Notes: generated by a model not told the origin, from the sequence alone. DNA of 64,000 nt from Desulfitobacterium chlororespirans DSM 11544 (GCF_900143285.1 NZ_FRDN01000005.1:281362-345361), one strand, 5' to 3'; counted from the first letter of the stretch, positions 26,010 to 35,743 are shown. A program made the numbers and translations.

Positions 26010-27087
26010 TTTGTCCGCTAATATTAATCCATTTGGTCCTCCTCAGGGAGTTTGGGAAGCCCTTCAAAAAGGAGTTGCCAACATAATTCATTACCCTGAT
26101 CCGAATTATCGGCGTCTCCGGGGAAAGATGGCAGAATATTACGCTCTTAACGATGAAGAGATACTTCTGGGCAATGGAGCCGGTGAGTTGATTTTTCTGA
26201 TTCTCCACGGTCTCCGCCCCCGCAAAGTGCTGATACCCCAACCGGCCTTTAGTGAATATGAACGGGCGGCCCTGGCCTGTGGCGCAGAGGTAAATAAGCT
26301 TATCCTTGGCGTAAAGGGGTGGGGGGAGCTTTCTTTTCAGGACGAAGAAAGTCATAGAGAATGGGAGCAAGCTCTCGCCGAAAACGAGTTGGTGTTTATC
26401 AATTCACCTCATAATCCTACCGGTAGTGCCCTGTCGAAACAGCAGTTTGAAGTGATTCTCAACCTGGCCTTAAAACATCAGACTTGGGTTGTTTTAGACG
26501 AATCTTTTGTTGACTTTATGGAGGATGAGACCCGCTGGTCAGGCAAAGCGTATTTACGAAGGTATCCTAATCTGTTGGTGTTATATTCTTTAACCAAATT
26601 CTATGCTATTCCAGGACTGCGTCTGGGGGCAGTCTTTGGGGCCGCCAAACTACTTGGCCGTCTGCAGGAACAACGGGACCCTTGGGCTGTTAACAGCTTG
26701 GCGGAAGAAGCCGGGCTGGCTGCTTTGGCTGATGCAGAATATGGGAAGCGGGTAAGGGAGCTTTTGCAAGCAAGCAAAGAGTCATTTTACCGGAGTTTTG
26801 CTGAAGGGAGCAAGGAAAAGAAGTATTCTGATCTGCGTTTATATTTCAGTGAGGTTAATTTTGCCCTGATTCAAGTCTTAGAAGCGAAAGATTCAGGTAC
26901 CGATCGGGGCGATGCCGGCAAACGGAAAAAAACCCTCATTCAGGAATTGGGGAAACAGGGAATCCTGGTCAGGGATTGCGGAAACTTTGCGGGGCTGGAA
27001 GGAAACTATATCAGGGTGGCCATCAAAGATCAGGAAAGTATGAACTCATTATTGGCAGGTTTTAAGATGCTGGATAACTCCTGTTAA
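25951..27087 (+). CDS. cobD: L-threonine-O-3-phosphate decarboxylase CobD-like
   Basis: A 378-residue fold-type I PLP enzyme of the HisC/CobD branch. It begins with the CobD-type MHGGNLLDASAQYG and LSANINPFGPP, and has NSPHNPTGS, VVLDESFVDFM and the PLP-binding SLTKFYAIPGLRLG, with its Lys near residue 214. CobD decarboxylates threonine phosphate to aminopropanol phosphate, which CbiB then attaches to cobyric acid. HisC (histidinol-phosphate aminotransferase) is the alternative, but the N-terminus and the position after the PduX-like gene favour CobD. It is the last gene of the cobalamin cluster. Confidence 0.88.
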   Translation: MHGGNLLDASAQYGRENFIDLSANINPFGPPQGVWEALQKGVANIIHYPDPNYRRLRGKMAEYYALNDEEILLGNGAGELIFLILHGLRPRKVLIPQPAFSEYERAALACGAEVNKLILGVKGWGELSFQDEESHREWEQALAENELVFINSPHNPTGSALSKQQFEVILNLALKHQTWVVLDESFVDFMEDETRWSGKAYLRRYPNLLVLYSLTKFYAIPGLRLGAVFGAAKLLGRLQEQRDPWAVNSLAEEAGLAALADAEYGKRVRELLQASKESFYRSFAEGSKEKKYSDLRLYFSEVNFALIQVLEAKDSGTDRGDAGKRKKTLIQELGKQGILVRDCGNFAGLEGNYIRVAIKDQESMNSLLAGFKMLDNSC

Positions 27088-27171
27088 TTATGATATTATA
27101 AAGAGGATTGAAAAGATTTCCATGTGGATCTGTACAGAGGTAACTAATGAAAAAATAGTGTAATTGAGGCA

Positions 27172-27209
27172 GGCTGATGTGGGAGATCTTAAAAGCATCA
27201 GCCTTTTTT
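27172..27209 (+). terminator. Terminator of the cobalamin operon
   Basis: GGCTGATGT and GCATCAGCC pair with a 14-nt loop and are followed by six T residues, 85 bp after the cobD stop. Confidence 0.88.
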
Positions 27210-27272
27210 AATCCATAAAAATGTCTTCACAGCAACTATTTTCGTAGAAAACTAAAAAATTCACATAAACTC

Positions 27273-27301
27273 TGGACGTATTTATTTTTTAGATTTATAA
27301 T
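27273..27301 (+). promoter_or_regulatory. Putative cydA promoter
   Basis: TGGACG (27273-27278) and a perfect TATAAT (27296-27301) are 17 bp apart, 63 bp before the cydA start. The surrounding sequence is very AT-rich. No convincing Rex half-site pair was found. Confidence 0.5.
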
Positions 27302-27363
27302 AAATATAAATAGGTTCTTATACATAGTATATGATAATTAAGAAAGGTAAGGGGGAAATAAAG

Positions 27364-28752
27364 TTGACCGAACTAATCTTATCCAGGTTGCAGTTTGCGG
27401 TGACAACATCCTATCATTTTTTATTTGTGCCGCTGACTCTGGGGCTATCCGTCCTCGTTGCCCTCATGGAAACTTGGTACGTCAGGACGGGGGATGAAAC
27501 CTATAAGAAAATGGCCAAGTTCTGGGGTAAGCTCTTTCTCATTAACTTCGCCATGGGAGTCGTGACAGGGTTAGTCCAGGAATTCCAATTTGGGATGAAT
27601 TGGTCTGAGTATTCCCGGTTCATGGGGGATATCTTTGGAGCACCCTTGGCGATTGAAGCACTTTTAGCGTTTTTTATTGAATCGACGTTTTTAGGGGTTT
27701 GGATTTTTGGTTGGGATAAATTATCCAAGAAAGTCCACTGTATGAGCATTTGGCTTGTAGCTATTGCCAGCAATCTATCGGCTTTATGGATTTTAATCGC
27801 CAATTCTTTTATGCAGGAACCTGTGGGTTATGTCCTACGCAATGGCCGTGCAGAAATGGTGGATTTTTTGGCCGTAGTGACCAATCAGCACGTTTTTTAT
27901 CAATTTCCGCACACTGTGCTGAGCGGATTTACTACGGGGGCCTTCTTTGTCTTAGGAATCAGTGCTTATCATCTCGCCAAGAAAAAGCATGTGGATGTTT
28001 TCATGCGGTCGGCAAAATTTGCTTTGATTTTCGGCATCATTAGTATTTTTGGTGTCCTGGGCATCGGCCATGCTCAAGGCATGCATTTGGTTGAATCCCA
28101 ACCTATGAAGATGGCTGCCGCTGAGGCCCATTGGGAAACAGAGAGCCCTGCCGGATTCAATGTGTTTGCTATTGTCGATAAAGAAAACAATACCAACAGT
28201 TTTGAGATTAAAGTTCCTGGTGTATTGAGTTTTATGTCCTATGGAACCTTTGATGCTGAGGTCAAAGGGATGAATGAATTACAAGCTGAAGCTGTCCAAA
28301 AGTACGGCGAGGGAAATTATATTCCCCCGGTTACCTCCTTGTTCTGGTCTTTCCGGATTATGGTGGGTGTCGGCAGTTTATTGGTCCTGATCGCTTTGCT
28401 GGGGGCTTTCCTATATAAGACGAAGCGTTTCGAAAATACGATGTGGTTCTTAAAGCTTCTTCCCTGGATGATTCCATTGCCCTATATAGCCAACTTGACG
28501 GGGTGGTTCCTGGCAGAACAAGGCCGTCAGCCCTGGATTGTTTATGGTCTGCAGAAGACGGCGGATGGACTTTCCACTTCTGTACCCGCTGCCTATATCT
28601 GGACCAGCCTGATTGGCTTTACTCTGCTTTATGGTATTTTAGCCATTGTTGATGTGTACCTCATTCTGAAGTTCGTCAAGCGTGGACCTGTTGAGGCTGA
28701 GGATGAAGATTCCTCAACTGATGTAGCGAAGGGGGCATCATTATGGACTTAA
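27364..28752 (+). CDS. cydA: Cytochrome bd quinol oxidase subunit I
   Basis: A 462-residue multi-span protein starting TELILSRLQFAVTTSYHFLF, the CydA N-terminus with the conserved His heme ligand near residue 19. The GRQPWIVYG motif (about 388) is diagnostic, and the quinol loop is of the short Firmicute type. It binds heme b558, b595 and d and oxidises menaquinol to reduce O2. The start is TTG 27364: AAGGGGG (27349-27355) is well placed and homologues start here; an in-frame ATG at 27331 lacks a site. It overlaps cydB by 10 bp. In an anaerobe it likely protects against oxygen. Confidence 0.95.
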   Translation: MTELILSRLQFAVTTSYHFLFVPLTLGLSVLVALMETWYVRTGDETYKKMAKFWGKLFLINFAMGVVTGLVQEFQFGMNWSEYSRFMGDIFGAPLAIEALLAFFIESTFLGVWIFGWDKLSKKVHCMSIWLVAIASNLSALWILIANSFMQEPVGYVLRNGRAEMVDFLAVVTNQHVFYQFPHTVLSGFTTGAFFVLGISAYHLAKKKHVDVFMRSAKFALIFGIISIFGVLGIGHAQGMHLVESQPMKMAAAEAHWETESPAGFNVFAIVDKENNTNSFEIKVPGVLSFMSYGTFDAEVKGMNELQAEAVQKYGEGNYIPPVTSLFWSFRIMVGVGSLLVLIALLGAFLYKTKRFENTMWFLKLLPWMIPLPYIANLTGWFLAEQGRQPWIVYGLQKTADGLSTSVPAAYIWTSLIGFTLLYGILAIVDVYLILKFVKRGPVEAEDEDSSTDVAKGASLWT

Positions 28753-29747
28753 ATATTCTGTGGTTTATCCTGATTTCCGTACTCTTCATCGGTTTCTTTT
28801 TCTTGGAAGGCTTTGACTATGGGGTAGGGATTCTTCTCCCCTTCATGGGTAAAAACGATACCGAGCGCCGCATCGTGATCAATACCATCGGGCCGGTTTG
28901 GGATGGCAATGAAGTATGGCTGATTACCGCGGGCGGTGCTATCTTTGCCGCATTCCCCAACTGGTATGCCACTCTCTTCAGCGGTTTCTATTTAGCTCTT
29001 TTCTTTATCCTGGTGGCTTTGATCGTACGCGGCGTAGCTTTTGAATTCCGCAGCAGTGATCGCTCTCCGCGCTGGCGCTCCGCTTGGGATGGAGGAATTT
29101 TCGTCGGCAGCTTGCTTAGTGCCATTCTCTGGGGTGTGGCAGTTACCAATATCTTGCGGGGTGTGCCTATCAATGGGGAGATGCAGTATGTGGGGACCTT
29201 CTTTGACCTCTTATCACCTTACACACTCCTTGGCGGAGTCACTACTCTCCTTCTATTCACCGTACATGGCGCCCTCTATCTGACCTTAAAGACGGAAGGT
29301 GAAATGGTTCGGCGGGCTTGGGGCATAGCTAAAGCAGTAAGCGTTGCAGCTCTTGTAGTTCTTGTCCTTCTCGCGGCTATGACCTATTTCCAAACTGATC
29401 TTTTCTTAAGCACTCCGGCCACCCTGGGAATTCTGGTCTGTGCCCTGGCCATGATTCTGACCGTGCTGTTCACTTACAAGAAAGCCGCTGGCAAGGCATT
29501 TATAGCCAGCAGCCTGACTATTGCATCTTTGGTGCTCTCCGTGTTCTTAGGACTTTTCCCACGGGTTATGGTGTCCAGCCTGAATCCTGAATGGAGCCTG
29601 AATATTTATAGTGCTTCATCCAGCCCCTACACCTTAAAGATCATGACGATAGTCGCTTTGACTTTAGTGCCGATTGTTTTGGCTTATCAGATCTGGACCT
29701 ACTGGGTATTCCGCAAACGGGTCACAGCGAAGGATGTTCATTATTAA
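28743..29747 (+). CDS. cydB: Cytochrome bd quinol oxidase subunit II
   Basis: A 334-residue membrane protein with the CydB hallmarks: FFLEGFDYGVGILLPF near the N-terminus, GPVWDGNEVWLITAGGA (about 50-66) and the SRWRSAWD-like loop. It partners CydA in the bd oxidase. The start lies inside the end of cydA, so translation is coupled. Confidence 0.95.
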   Translation: MDLNILWFILISVLFIGFFFLEGFDYGVGILLPFMGKNDTERRIVINTIGPVWDGNEVWLITAGGAIFAAFPNWYATLFSGFYLALFFILVALIVRGVAFEFRSSDRSPRWRSAWDGGIFVGSLLSAILWGVAVTNILRGVPINGEMQYVGTFFDLLSPYTLLGGVTTLLLFTVHGALYLTLKTEGEMVRRAWGIAKAVSVAALVVLVLLAAMTYFQTDLFLSTPATLGILVCALAMILTVLFTYKKAAGKAFIASSLTIASLVLSVFLGLFPRVMVSSLNPEWSLNIYSASSSPYTLKIMTIVALTLVPIVLAYQIWTYWVFRKRVTAKDVHY

Positions 29748-29821
29748 GCAGGAAATCAATAATAATTGCTGAAAAGTTATCAATCATGTAAACTAAGGAT
29801 AAGATATTTAATTTTAGGGGG

Positions 29822-29850
29822 ATGGGGCAAGTGATTCTTGCCCCTTTTTA
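29822..29850 (+). terminator. Strong hairpin between cydB and cydD
   Basis: GGGGCAAG-TGATT-CTTGCCCC (29824-29844) is a perfect 8-bp GC-rich stem directly followed by TTTTT and only 4 bp before the cydD ATG. It has the full form of an intrinsic terminator and also occupies the place where a ribosome site should be. Confidence 0.8.
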
Positions 29851-29854
29851 AATT

Positions 29855-31624
29855 ATGCTTGATAAGCGTTTGATGCGGGAAGGCAAACATGTTAAAAGAT
29901 ACCTTTCAGGAACCATAGCCCTTGGCGTAGGAATAGCTGTGCTGGCGATTATTCAGGCCTGGCTGCTCTCCCAGGTGATTGCCCAAGTCTTTCTGGAAGA
30001 CGCACCTCTTGGGCAAGTGGAAGGATATCTTCTGGCTATTTTGGGTGTCATCGGAGTACGCGGAATTTTTCAGTATTGCAGTGAAGTAACTGCCCGTGAG
30101 GCGGCCATCCGGGTAAAGGAAAGGGTAAGGGTGCAGTTTCTGCATAAGATCCTTGCGCTGGGGCCCGTGTATGCCCGGGGTGAGCGGGGAGGGGAGCTGC
30201 TCAACACAGCCGTAGAGGGAATTGAAGCCTTGGATGATTATTTTGCCCGCTATGTCCCTCAACTCATTTTAGCTGTTTTAGTACCAGTGCTTACGTTTGC
30301 TTTTCTCCTGCCTAAGGATTTTCAATCTGCTCTTGTCTTAATCATAACCGGCCCCCTCATTCCTTTCTTCATGATCCTGATTGGCAAACTTGCTGAGAAA
30401 AAGTCTTTACGGCAATGGCAAAGCTTAAGCCGTATGAGCGCCCATTTTCTTGATATGCTTCAAGGCTTAACCACCCTGAAGCTGTTCGGGCGGAGTAAGG
30501 ACCAGGCTACAGTGATCGGCCGGGTCAGCGAGGCCTTTCGGAAGAATACCATGAGCGTCATGAAAGTAGCTTTTTTATCGGCTTTTGTCCTGGAGTTTAT
30601 GGGTATGATCAGCACCGCAGTCATTGCCGTAACCTTGGGTCTTCGTTTGATTAATGGCACGGTTCCTTATGCTGAGGCGCTTTTCATTCTGATCTTAGCT
30701 CCGGAGTTTTATTTGCCCTTAAGAACCCTTGGTTTGTCTTTTCATGCGCGACTCTCCGGGAGCAATGCTGCCCAGCGTATTTTCGAAGTCTTAGAGATAG
30801 AGAACCAACTGGAATCTGAGTTGAATGCGGCTGGATTGGGCAGAGAGGCAAAGGAGCCCGGTCATTTGTTCAGGGGAGATCGAGGTGCGCCTTGGCTGGC
30901 ATTTAAACAGGTGGATCTGTGCTATGAGCAAGAGGGGGAAAGGGTTTTAAAGGATATTAACTTTACCCTCCGCCTTGGTGAACGGGTGGCTCTAATTGGA
31001 CCCAGTGGCGCGGGCAAAAGCTCAATTCTGCAGATTCTGCTTAGGTTTGTAGAACCGACACAGGGAAAGATACTGATTAATGATACAGTATTAACCAGGA
31101 TCCCGCCGGCAACTTGGCGGGAGATGATTTCTTACGTTCCCCAGAAAACTTATCTCTTTGCCGGGTCGATTATGGAGAATATTCGCTTCGGTAACCCTGA
31201 GGCAGCTTTAGCAGACGTGGTAAAGGCTGCACAACTGGCCATGGCCCATGAGTTTATCACCGAACTTCCCCAAGGCTATGATACCCTTGTGGGCGAGGGA
31301 GGGGCTCGCTTAAGCGGAGGGCAGGCGCAACGCATAGCCATTAGCCGGGCCTTTCTTAAGGATGCACCTCTGTTGCTGTTGGACGAAGTGACCAGCGGCT
31401 TGGATAACGAAAATGAAAAGGATTTGCTGATAGCCTTGGAGGGCCTTTGTCAGGGCAGGACTGTAATTTTTACTACCCATCGCATGAGGACGACGATTCA
31501 GGCGGATCGGATCCTGGTACTTGATAAGGGGAGGATTATTGAGGAGGGCTCTCCACGGACCTTACTCAATAATCAAGGACTATATACCCATTTCGTAAGC
31601 ACCTATGGGAGGGATGAGGAATGA
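29855..31624 (+). CDS. cydD: ABC exporter subunit CydD
   Basis: A 589-residue half-transporter: N-terminal six-span membrane domain (about 20-320) and nucleotide-binding domain with Walker A GPSGAGKSS (about 386), signature LSGGQAQRIAISRA and Walker B LLLLDEVTSG. With CydC it exports thiols/handles heme needed to assemble cytochrome bd. The position right after cydAB and the overlap with cydC (ATGA) identify it. No Shine-Dalgarno site precedes ATG 29855 because a terminator-like hairpin is there; a second ATG at 29873 has none either. Confidence 0.92.
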   Translation: MLDKRLMREGKHVKRYLSGTIALGVGIAVLAIIQAWLLSQVIAQVFLEDAPLGQVEGYLLAILGVIGVRGIFQYCSEVTAREAAIRVKERVRVQFLHKILALGPVYARGERGGELLNTAVEGIEALDDYFARYVPQLILAVLVPVLTFAFLLPKDFQSALVLIITGPLIPFFMILIGKLAEKKSLRQWQSLSRMSAHFLDMLQGLTTLKLFGRSKDQATVIGRVSEAFRKNTMSVMKVAFLSAFVLEFMGMISTAVIAVTLGLRLINGTVPYAEALFILILAPEFYLPLRTLGLSFHARLSGSNAAQRIFEVLEIENQLESELNAAGLGREAKEPGHLFRGDRGAPWLAFKQVDLCYEQEGERVLKDINFTLRLGERVALIGPSGAGKSSILQILLRFVEPTQGKILINDTVLTRIPPATWREMISYVPQKTYLFAGSIMENIRFGNPEAALADVVKAAQLAMAHEFITELPQGYDTLVGEGGARLSGGQAQRIAISRAFLKDAPLLLLDEVTSGLDNENEKDLLIALEGLCQGRTVIFTTHRMRTTIQADRILVLDKGRIIEEGSPRTLLNNQGLYTHFVSTYGRDEE

Positions 31625-33384
31625 AAAATCTGGGGTGGATTATCAAAGAAATGCTTCCTCTCTGGCCCAGGGTGTGTTTGGCTTTGCTGTTAAGTGCCCT
31701 GACCGTTACCAGCCACATCGGTTTGATGGCGACTTCTTCCTACCTGCTGGCTCGGGCAGCCTTGCAGCCCCCGATTATGGATTTGATGATCACGATTGTG
31801 GGGGTTCGTTTCTTTGGGATTTCCCGGGCGGTTTTCCGCTATTTTGAACGCCTGGTTTCCCATGATGTTACCTTTCGGGTGTTAAGCCGTCTGCGGATGA
31901 TTGTTTATGAGGGGATTGAACCATTAGCTCCTGCCCGGCTTAAAGAGTTGCGCAGCGGGGATTTGCTCAGCCGCATTGTGGGGGATGTGGAAGTACAGCA
32001 AAATCTGTTTTTGCGGGTCCTGGCTCCTCCTCTTGTGGCCGTGCTGGTTTTGCTCGGCTATGGAGGTTTTCTTGCTTATTTTAATCAAGGATTCACTATG
32101 ATCCTGGCGGCTTTTTTTCTGGCTGCAGGCGTTGTTCTTCCTTTGCTTGTCCGGGCTTTAGGAAAGGGTATCGGCCAGATGAAAATTCAGGCCAAAGCCA
32201 AGATGTATACCTTTATTTTGGATAGTTTGCAGGGAATGCCGGAAATGCTGGCCTTTGGACAGACCGAAGCTGTGTTGCAGCGGATTCAAGAAGCCCAAAA
32301 TGAACTCAGTCACTCTGAACGAAGAATGGCTAAGGTAACAGGAACAGCAAATGCCCTGATGGGGATGAGCACTCATTTAGGAATGCTGGCTGTCCTGGTT
32401 CTGGGAATAATTCTCGTAGAGGGAGGACAGCTTGACGGGGTTTTATTGGGTATGTTGGCTTTAGGGGTACTGAGTAGTTTCGAGGCTGTAGCGACCCTGC
32501 CGGCCGGCCAGCCTTATTTGGAGGAAAATGAGGCGGCGGGAAGGCGCCTTAAGCATTTAATCGATGAAGGACATCAGCTTCTGGAGAAGGAGAAAGGCGG
32601 GCTGGATGCCCCCGGCTTCAATGATGGAGCGGAGGAAAAGTGGAGCTTTCAAAATCGTGAACCTGAGCTTGCCTTTGAGAATGTGCGTTTTCGCTATGAG
32701 CCGGACGGCCCCTGGGTATTGGATAACATTTCTGTTAAGATACCAAGCGGCAGACGGATTGGTATCGTGGGTCAAAGCGGAGCGGGGAAGAGCACCCTTG
32801 TTAATCTATTGGTTCGATTTTGGGAACCCTCTGCCGGGGAAATCCGCTTGGGCGGAGTAAACATCAAAGAATTAACTCCTCAGGTTGTTCGGGAAAACAT
32901 GGGTATAGTTGCTCAAAAACCTTATCTTTTTCATGCTACAGTCAAAGAAAATCTCTTATTGGCCAAGCTGGAAGCGACTAACGAAGAGTTATACGAAGCA
33001 GCTCGCAGAGCAAGAATTCATGATTTTATTCTTTCTCTTCCTCAGGGATATGATTGCTTAATCGGTGAAGAGGGGATGAAGCTTTCCGGTGGGCAGCAGC
33101 AGCGTCTGGCCATTGCCCGCGTCTTACTTAAAGATGCTCCTATCCTTATTTTTGATGAAGCGACCAGTGGACTGGACCCGGTTACGGAACGGGAGCTTAA
33201 AGAAGAACTATTTGCTTTGACCGAGGATAGGACACTCATCGTGATTACTCATCATCTTGAACTTGTTAAAGATATGGATGAAATACTGTTGTTGGAGAAG
33301 GGAAGAATTCTTGAGCAGGGGAAACACGAAGAGTTGATGAGAAAAGAAGGTCAGTACCGGCGTCTATGGGAAAATGGCAGCTAA
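31621..33384 (+). CDS. cydC: ABC exporter subunit CydC
   Basis: A 587-residue ABC half-transporter with membrane domain about 15-310, Walker A GQSGAGKST (about 384), signature LSGGQQQRLAIAR and Walker B ILIFDEATSGLD. It forms a heterodimer with CydD, required for cytochrome bd maturation. The start overlaps the cydD stop by 4 bp. Confidence 0.93.
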   Translation: MKNLGWIIKEMLPLWPRVCLALLLSALTVTSHIGLMATSSYLLARAALQPPIMDLMITIVGVRFFGISRAVFRYFERLVSHDVTFRVLSRLRMIVYEGIEPLAPARLKELRSGDLLSRIVGDVEVQQNLFLRVLAPPLVAVLVLLGYGGFLAYFNQGFTMILAAFFLAAGVVLPLLVRALGKGIGQMKIQAKAKMYTFILDSLQGMPEMLAFGQTEAVLQRIQEAQNELSHSERRMAKVTGTANALMGMSTHLGMLAVLVLGIILVEGGQLDGVLLGMLALGVLSSFEAVATLPAGQPYLEENEAAGRRLKHLIDEGHQLLEKEKGGLDAPGFNDGAEEKWSFQNREPELAFENVRFRYEPDGPWVLDNISVKIPSGRRIGIVGQSGAGKSTLVNLLVRFWEPSAGEIRLGGVNIKELTPQVVRENMGIVAQKPYLFHATVKENLLLAKLEATNEELYEAARRARIHDFILSLPQGYDCLIGEEGMKLSGGQQQRLAIARVLLKDAPILIFDEATSGLDPVTERELKEELFALTEDRTLIVITHHLELVKDMDEILLLEKGRILEQGKHEELMRKEGQYRRLWENGS

Positions 33385-33629
33385 TTTTAATTATTTGTTA
33401 GCGGATGCTATCCCTTTTGGTTAATTCCGTTTTTTAACTCCATTGTGATAATTGTGAAACTGAATAGAAACAGAAAGTTGTGCTTTTTAGTATTGTTCAT
33501 AAGGAGAGTTGTGTTGTAACATAGAGGTAAACAAACTTTTTCTGTTTTGAGCTCTCTTTCGTGGTGCGAAAGCTGAGCGAGCTATTAAAAAAAAGCTGCT
33601 TTGTCTGCCGAAAAATTTAAGGAGGAAAA
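33385..33629 (+). other. Leader region of the antiporter gene
   Basis: A 245-bp AT-rich gap. It holds a small perfect hairpin CTTTCG-TGGTG-CGAAAG (33556-33572) followed 20 bp later by a run of eight A residues and an AAGGAGG ribosome site (33620-33626). No known riboswitch class and no clear promoter were recognised. Confidence 0.4.
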
Positions 33630-35033
33630 ATGGAACACTCTTTAGGAACATTATTACCATTATATTCAGTCATTCCTTTTGTCGGTATGTTGTTGTCCAT
33701 AGCCCTCGGACCTGTTCTGTTCCCTAAGCTCTGGCATCATCACTTTGGGAAGGTATCGGCTGCCTGGGCAGCATTGCTTGCGGTTCCGTTGATCGTAGTT
33801 TATGGAAAACAAGGTGTTGATGAGTTGCTCCATTTGCTTATCGCTGATTACATCCCCTTTATTGTTCTCATCGGCTCTTTATTTACAGTGGGCGGTGGAA
33901 TTTTAGTTCGTACATCCCTCAAGGGGACCACTTGGGTCAATGCAGGTTTCCTGACAATCGGAGCTATTGTTGCTTCATGGATGGGGACTACAGGAGCTGC
34001 TATGCTATTGATCCGCCCCTTCCTGCGTGTGAATAAAGATCGTAAGTATAAGGCCTTCATGGTGGTCTTCTTTATTTTCATGGTTGCCAATGTAGGAGGA
34101 GCATTAACCCCCTTAGGGGATCCGCCGCTTTTCCTGGGTTTTTTGCATGGAGTCCCTTTCTTTTGGACCTTGCGTCTTATTACTCCCATGGCTGTCGTAC
34201 TGGCCGGGCTATTACTCATTTATATTGCTTTTGATAAGTACTATCTGGCTAAAGAGCAAAAAGAAGGGGGCCTGGCCCTTGCTTCATTTTATGGCGATGG
34301 AGCGGCAGCTCAAGACCTTTCCGGTGCAGGTTCGGCGCCAGGGAAAAAGTTAGAAATTCTAGGGGCCCAAAACTTTATTCTGTTAGCCGTAATTATTGGT
34401 GTGATTCTTTTTAGCGGTTATGTTAAGATGAGTGAAGTATCGATTTTGGGGGTTCATCTTGGCTGGCAGGATGTTATTCGCAATCTGGTTCTTGTGGTCA
34501 TTATGGTGATTTCCATGAAAATCACACCCAGGGCAGTTCGTGAAGAAAACGAATACTCCTGGGGCCCCATCCTGGAGATTCTTTATCTTTTCTTCGGCAT
34601 CTTTGTTACTATGGCGCCTGCTTTAGCGATTTTGAAGGCCGGAGAGTCCGGAGCCTTGTCTTTTATCACTGCGGCAGTTAAAGAACCGGCTCAATATTTC
34701 TGGATTGCCGGAGCATTATCCAGCTTTCTGGACAATGCCCCAACCTATCTGACTTTCTTTAGTACCGCTTTAGGGCAATTCTACCCCGGTATGGCTGAAG
34801 CGCCTGCCGTGGCTCAGTTTTTAGCCGATCAGCCCTTATATCTCCTGGCGATTTCCGCCGGTTCCGTGTTCTTCGGAGCGGTCACCTACATCGGCAATGC
34901 ACCTAACTTTATGGTCCGTTCTATTGCTGAGGAATCCGGAGTGAAAATGCCCAGCTTTTTTGGCTATATGGTGTATAGCTTCTGCATTCTGCTTCCCCTC
35001 TTTGGAGTAGTGACCTGGTTGTTTTTTCTCTAA
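33630..35033 (+). CDS. Sodium:proton antiporter-like permease (ion transporter superfamily)
   Basis: A 467-residue polytopic membrane protein with about 11-12 hydrophobic spans. It has the PLGDPPLFLGFLHGVPFFW block, GTTGAAMLLIRPF, and a late segment SSFLDNAPTYLTFF followed by GAVTYIGNAPNFMVRSIAEESG. These resemble the putative citrate/Na+:H+ antiporter families of the ion transporter superfamily (NhaD/ArsB-like), in which conserved Asp-Asn-Ala-Pro and Asn-Ala-Pro elements line the ion path. The ion specificity cannot be read from sequence. A strong AAGGAGG site lies 4 bp before the ATG. It stands alone between cydC and a bidirectional terminator. Confidence 0.78.
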   Translation: MEHSLGTLLPLYSVIPFVGMLLSIALGPVLFPKLWHHHFGKVSAAWAALLAVPLIVVYGKQGVDELLHLLIADYIPFIVLIGSLFTVGGGILVRTSLKGTTWVNAGFLTIGAIVASWMGTTGAAMLLIRPFLRVNKDRKYKAFMVVFFIFMVANVGGALTPLGDPPLFLGFLHGVPFFWTLRLITPMAVVLAGLLLIYIAFDKYYLAKEQKEGGLALASFYGDGAAAQDLSGAGSAPGKKLEILGAQNFILLAVIIGVILFSGYVKMSEVSILGVHLGWQDVIRNLVLVVIMVISMKITPRAVREENEYSWGPILEILYLFFGIFVTMAPALAILKAGESGALSFITAAVKEPAQYFWIAGALSSFLDNAPTYLTFFSTALGQFYPGMAEAPAVAQFLADQPLYLLAISAGSVFFGAVTYIGNAPNFMVRSIAEESGVKMPSFFGYMVYSFCILLPLFGVVTWLFFL

Positions 35034-35093
35034 GATTTAAAGACTCGGCATATCACCTCATGAGCAATTTAATATGCGAATGATACAGAAACA

Positions 35094-35148
35094 AAAACTC
35101 CCGATAGAAAGGTCTATGTGAGTCACAGACCATTTTCACGGGAGTTTT
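35094..35148 (+). terminator. Bidirectional terminator
   Basis: AAAACTCCCG (35094-35103) pairs with CGGGAGTTTT (35139-35148), with an inner GGTCT/AGACC stem. A and T flanks on both sides make it suitable for both converging genes. Confidence 0.8.
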
Positions 35149-35191
35149 ACTACCTTATCAGCTGTTAAGCTTAATTAAAAATTTTACGGAA

Positions 35192-35743
35192 TTAGAGTAA
35201 ATCCTGAAGATTGGCAAAGGCAACAGGCTCTTCTTCCACTATATCATTAATCAACCATACATCATCATCTTTTATTAACTCTAAAACAACACTGTAGCGA
35301 TTCAAGGTTACGACATCATGGGTCAGAACCTTTGCTTTAAATTGCATTTTAACTAAGCTTGAATCCGGAGCAGTTTTTTCCAGATCCAGGACTAAGGCGC
35401 TTTCCACGGTCGACCTGGCGTTAACGGCTTCGGCTGCGGTGAAGCTTTTCTCAAGAGAACTCCTATAGATCGGTTGATAATCTTGTGTCAGAAGGGGCAG
35501 AAGCTTTAGACCTTCTTCCAAATAGTTATCCAAAGTATAAGTATAATACCTTTTTGTAAAATCGAGTGCTAAAGTTTCTATCTCCTTGCGCTCGGTTGGG
35601 GTAATGGGGTCGGTGAAAGCAGCGGCCAGAGCAGGTTGAGCGGAGGAATTAAGAGTAGAGTGCGCCGAAAAACCAGGAATCCAATGACCAAGAAGAAATA
35701 TGGTAGCTAAGAGAACGGAAAAGGCCCAAATGCTGCGTTTCAT
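35192..35743 (-). CDS. Exported protein of unknown function
   Basis: A 183-residue protein starting MKRSIWAFSVLLATIFLLG, one hydrophobic N-terminal segment that is either a signal peptide or a membrane anchor. The rest is soluble and rich in Thr, Leu and Asp, with a helical stretch containing TERKEIETLALDF and a beta-rich C-terminal half resembling small NTF2/SnoaL-like or conjugal-transfer-type outer domains, without a recognisable signature. The start at 35743 has AGGAGTGAGAAG upstream; longer in-frame extension to 35800 lacks a site. It is divergent from the YcdB-SLH protein gene with about 240 bp between them. Function unknown. Confidence 0.65.
   Translation of the reverse strand: MKRSIWAFSVLLATIFLLGHWIPGFSAHSTLNSSAQPALAAAFTDPITPTERKEIETLALDFTKRYYTYTLDNYLEEGLKLLPLLTQDYQPIYRSSLEKSFTAAEAVNARSTVESALVLDLEKTAPDSSLVKMQFKAKVLTHDVVTLNRYSVVLELIKDDDVWLINDIVEEEPVAFANLQDLL

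Noticed and set aside
27210-27363. A Rex operator in the cydA promoter
   Set aside because: No TTGTGA/TCACAA-type inverted pair was found near the promoter; only single half-site-like fragments occur.
33385-33629. A Na+-type riboswitch before the antiporter-like gene
   Set aside because: One small hairpin is present, but I cannot match it to the conserved features of any known class.
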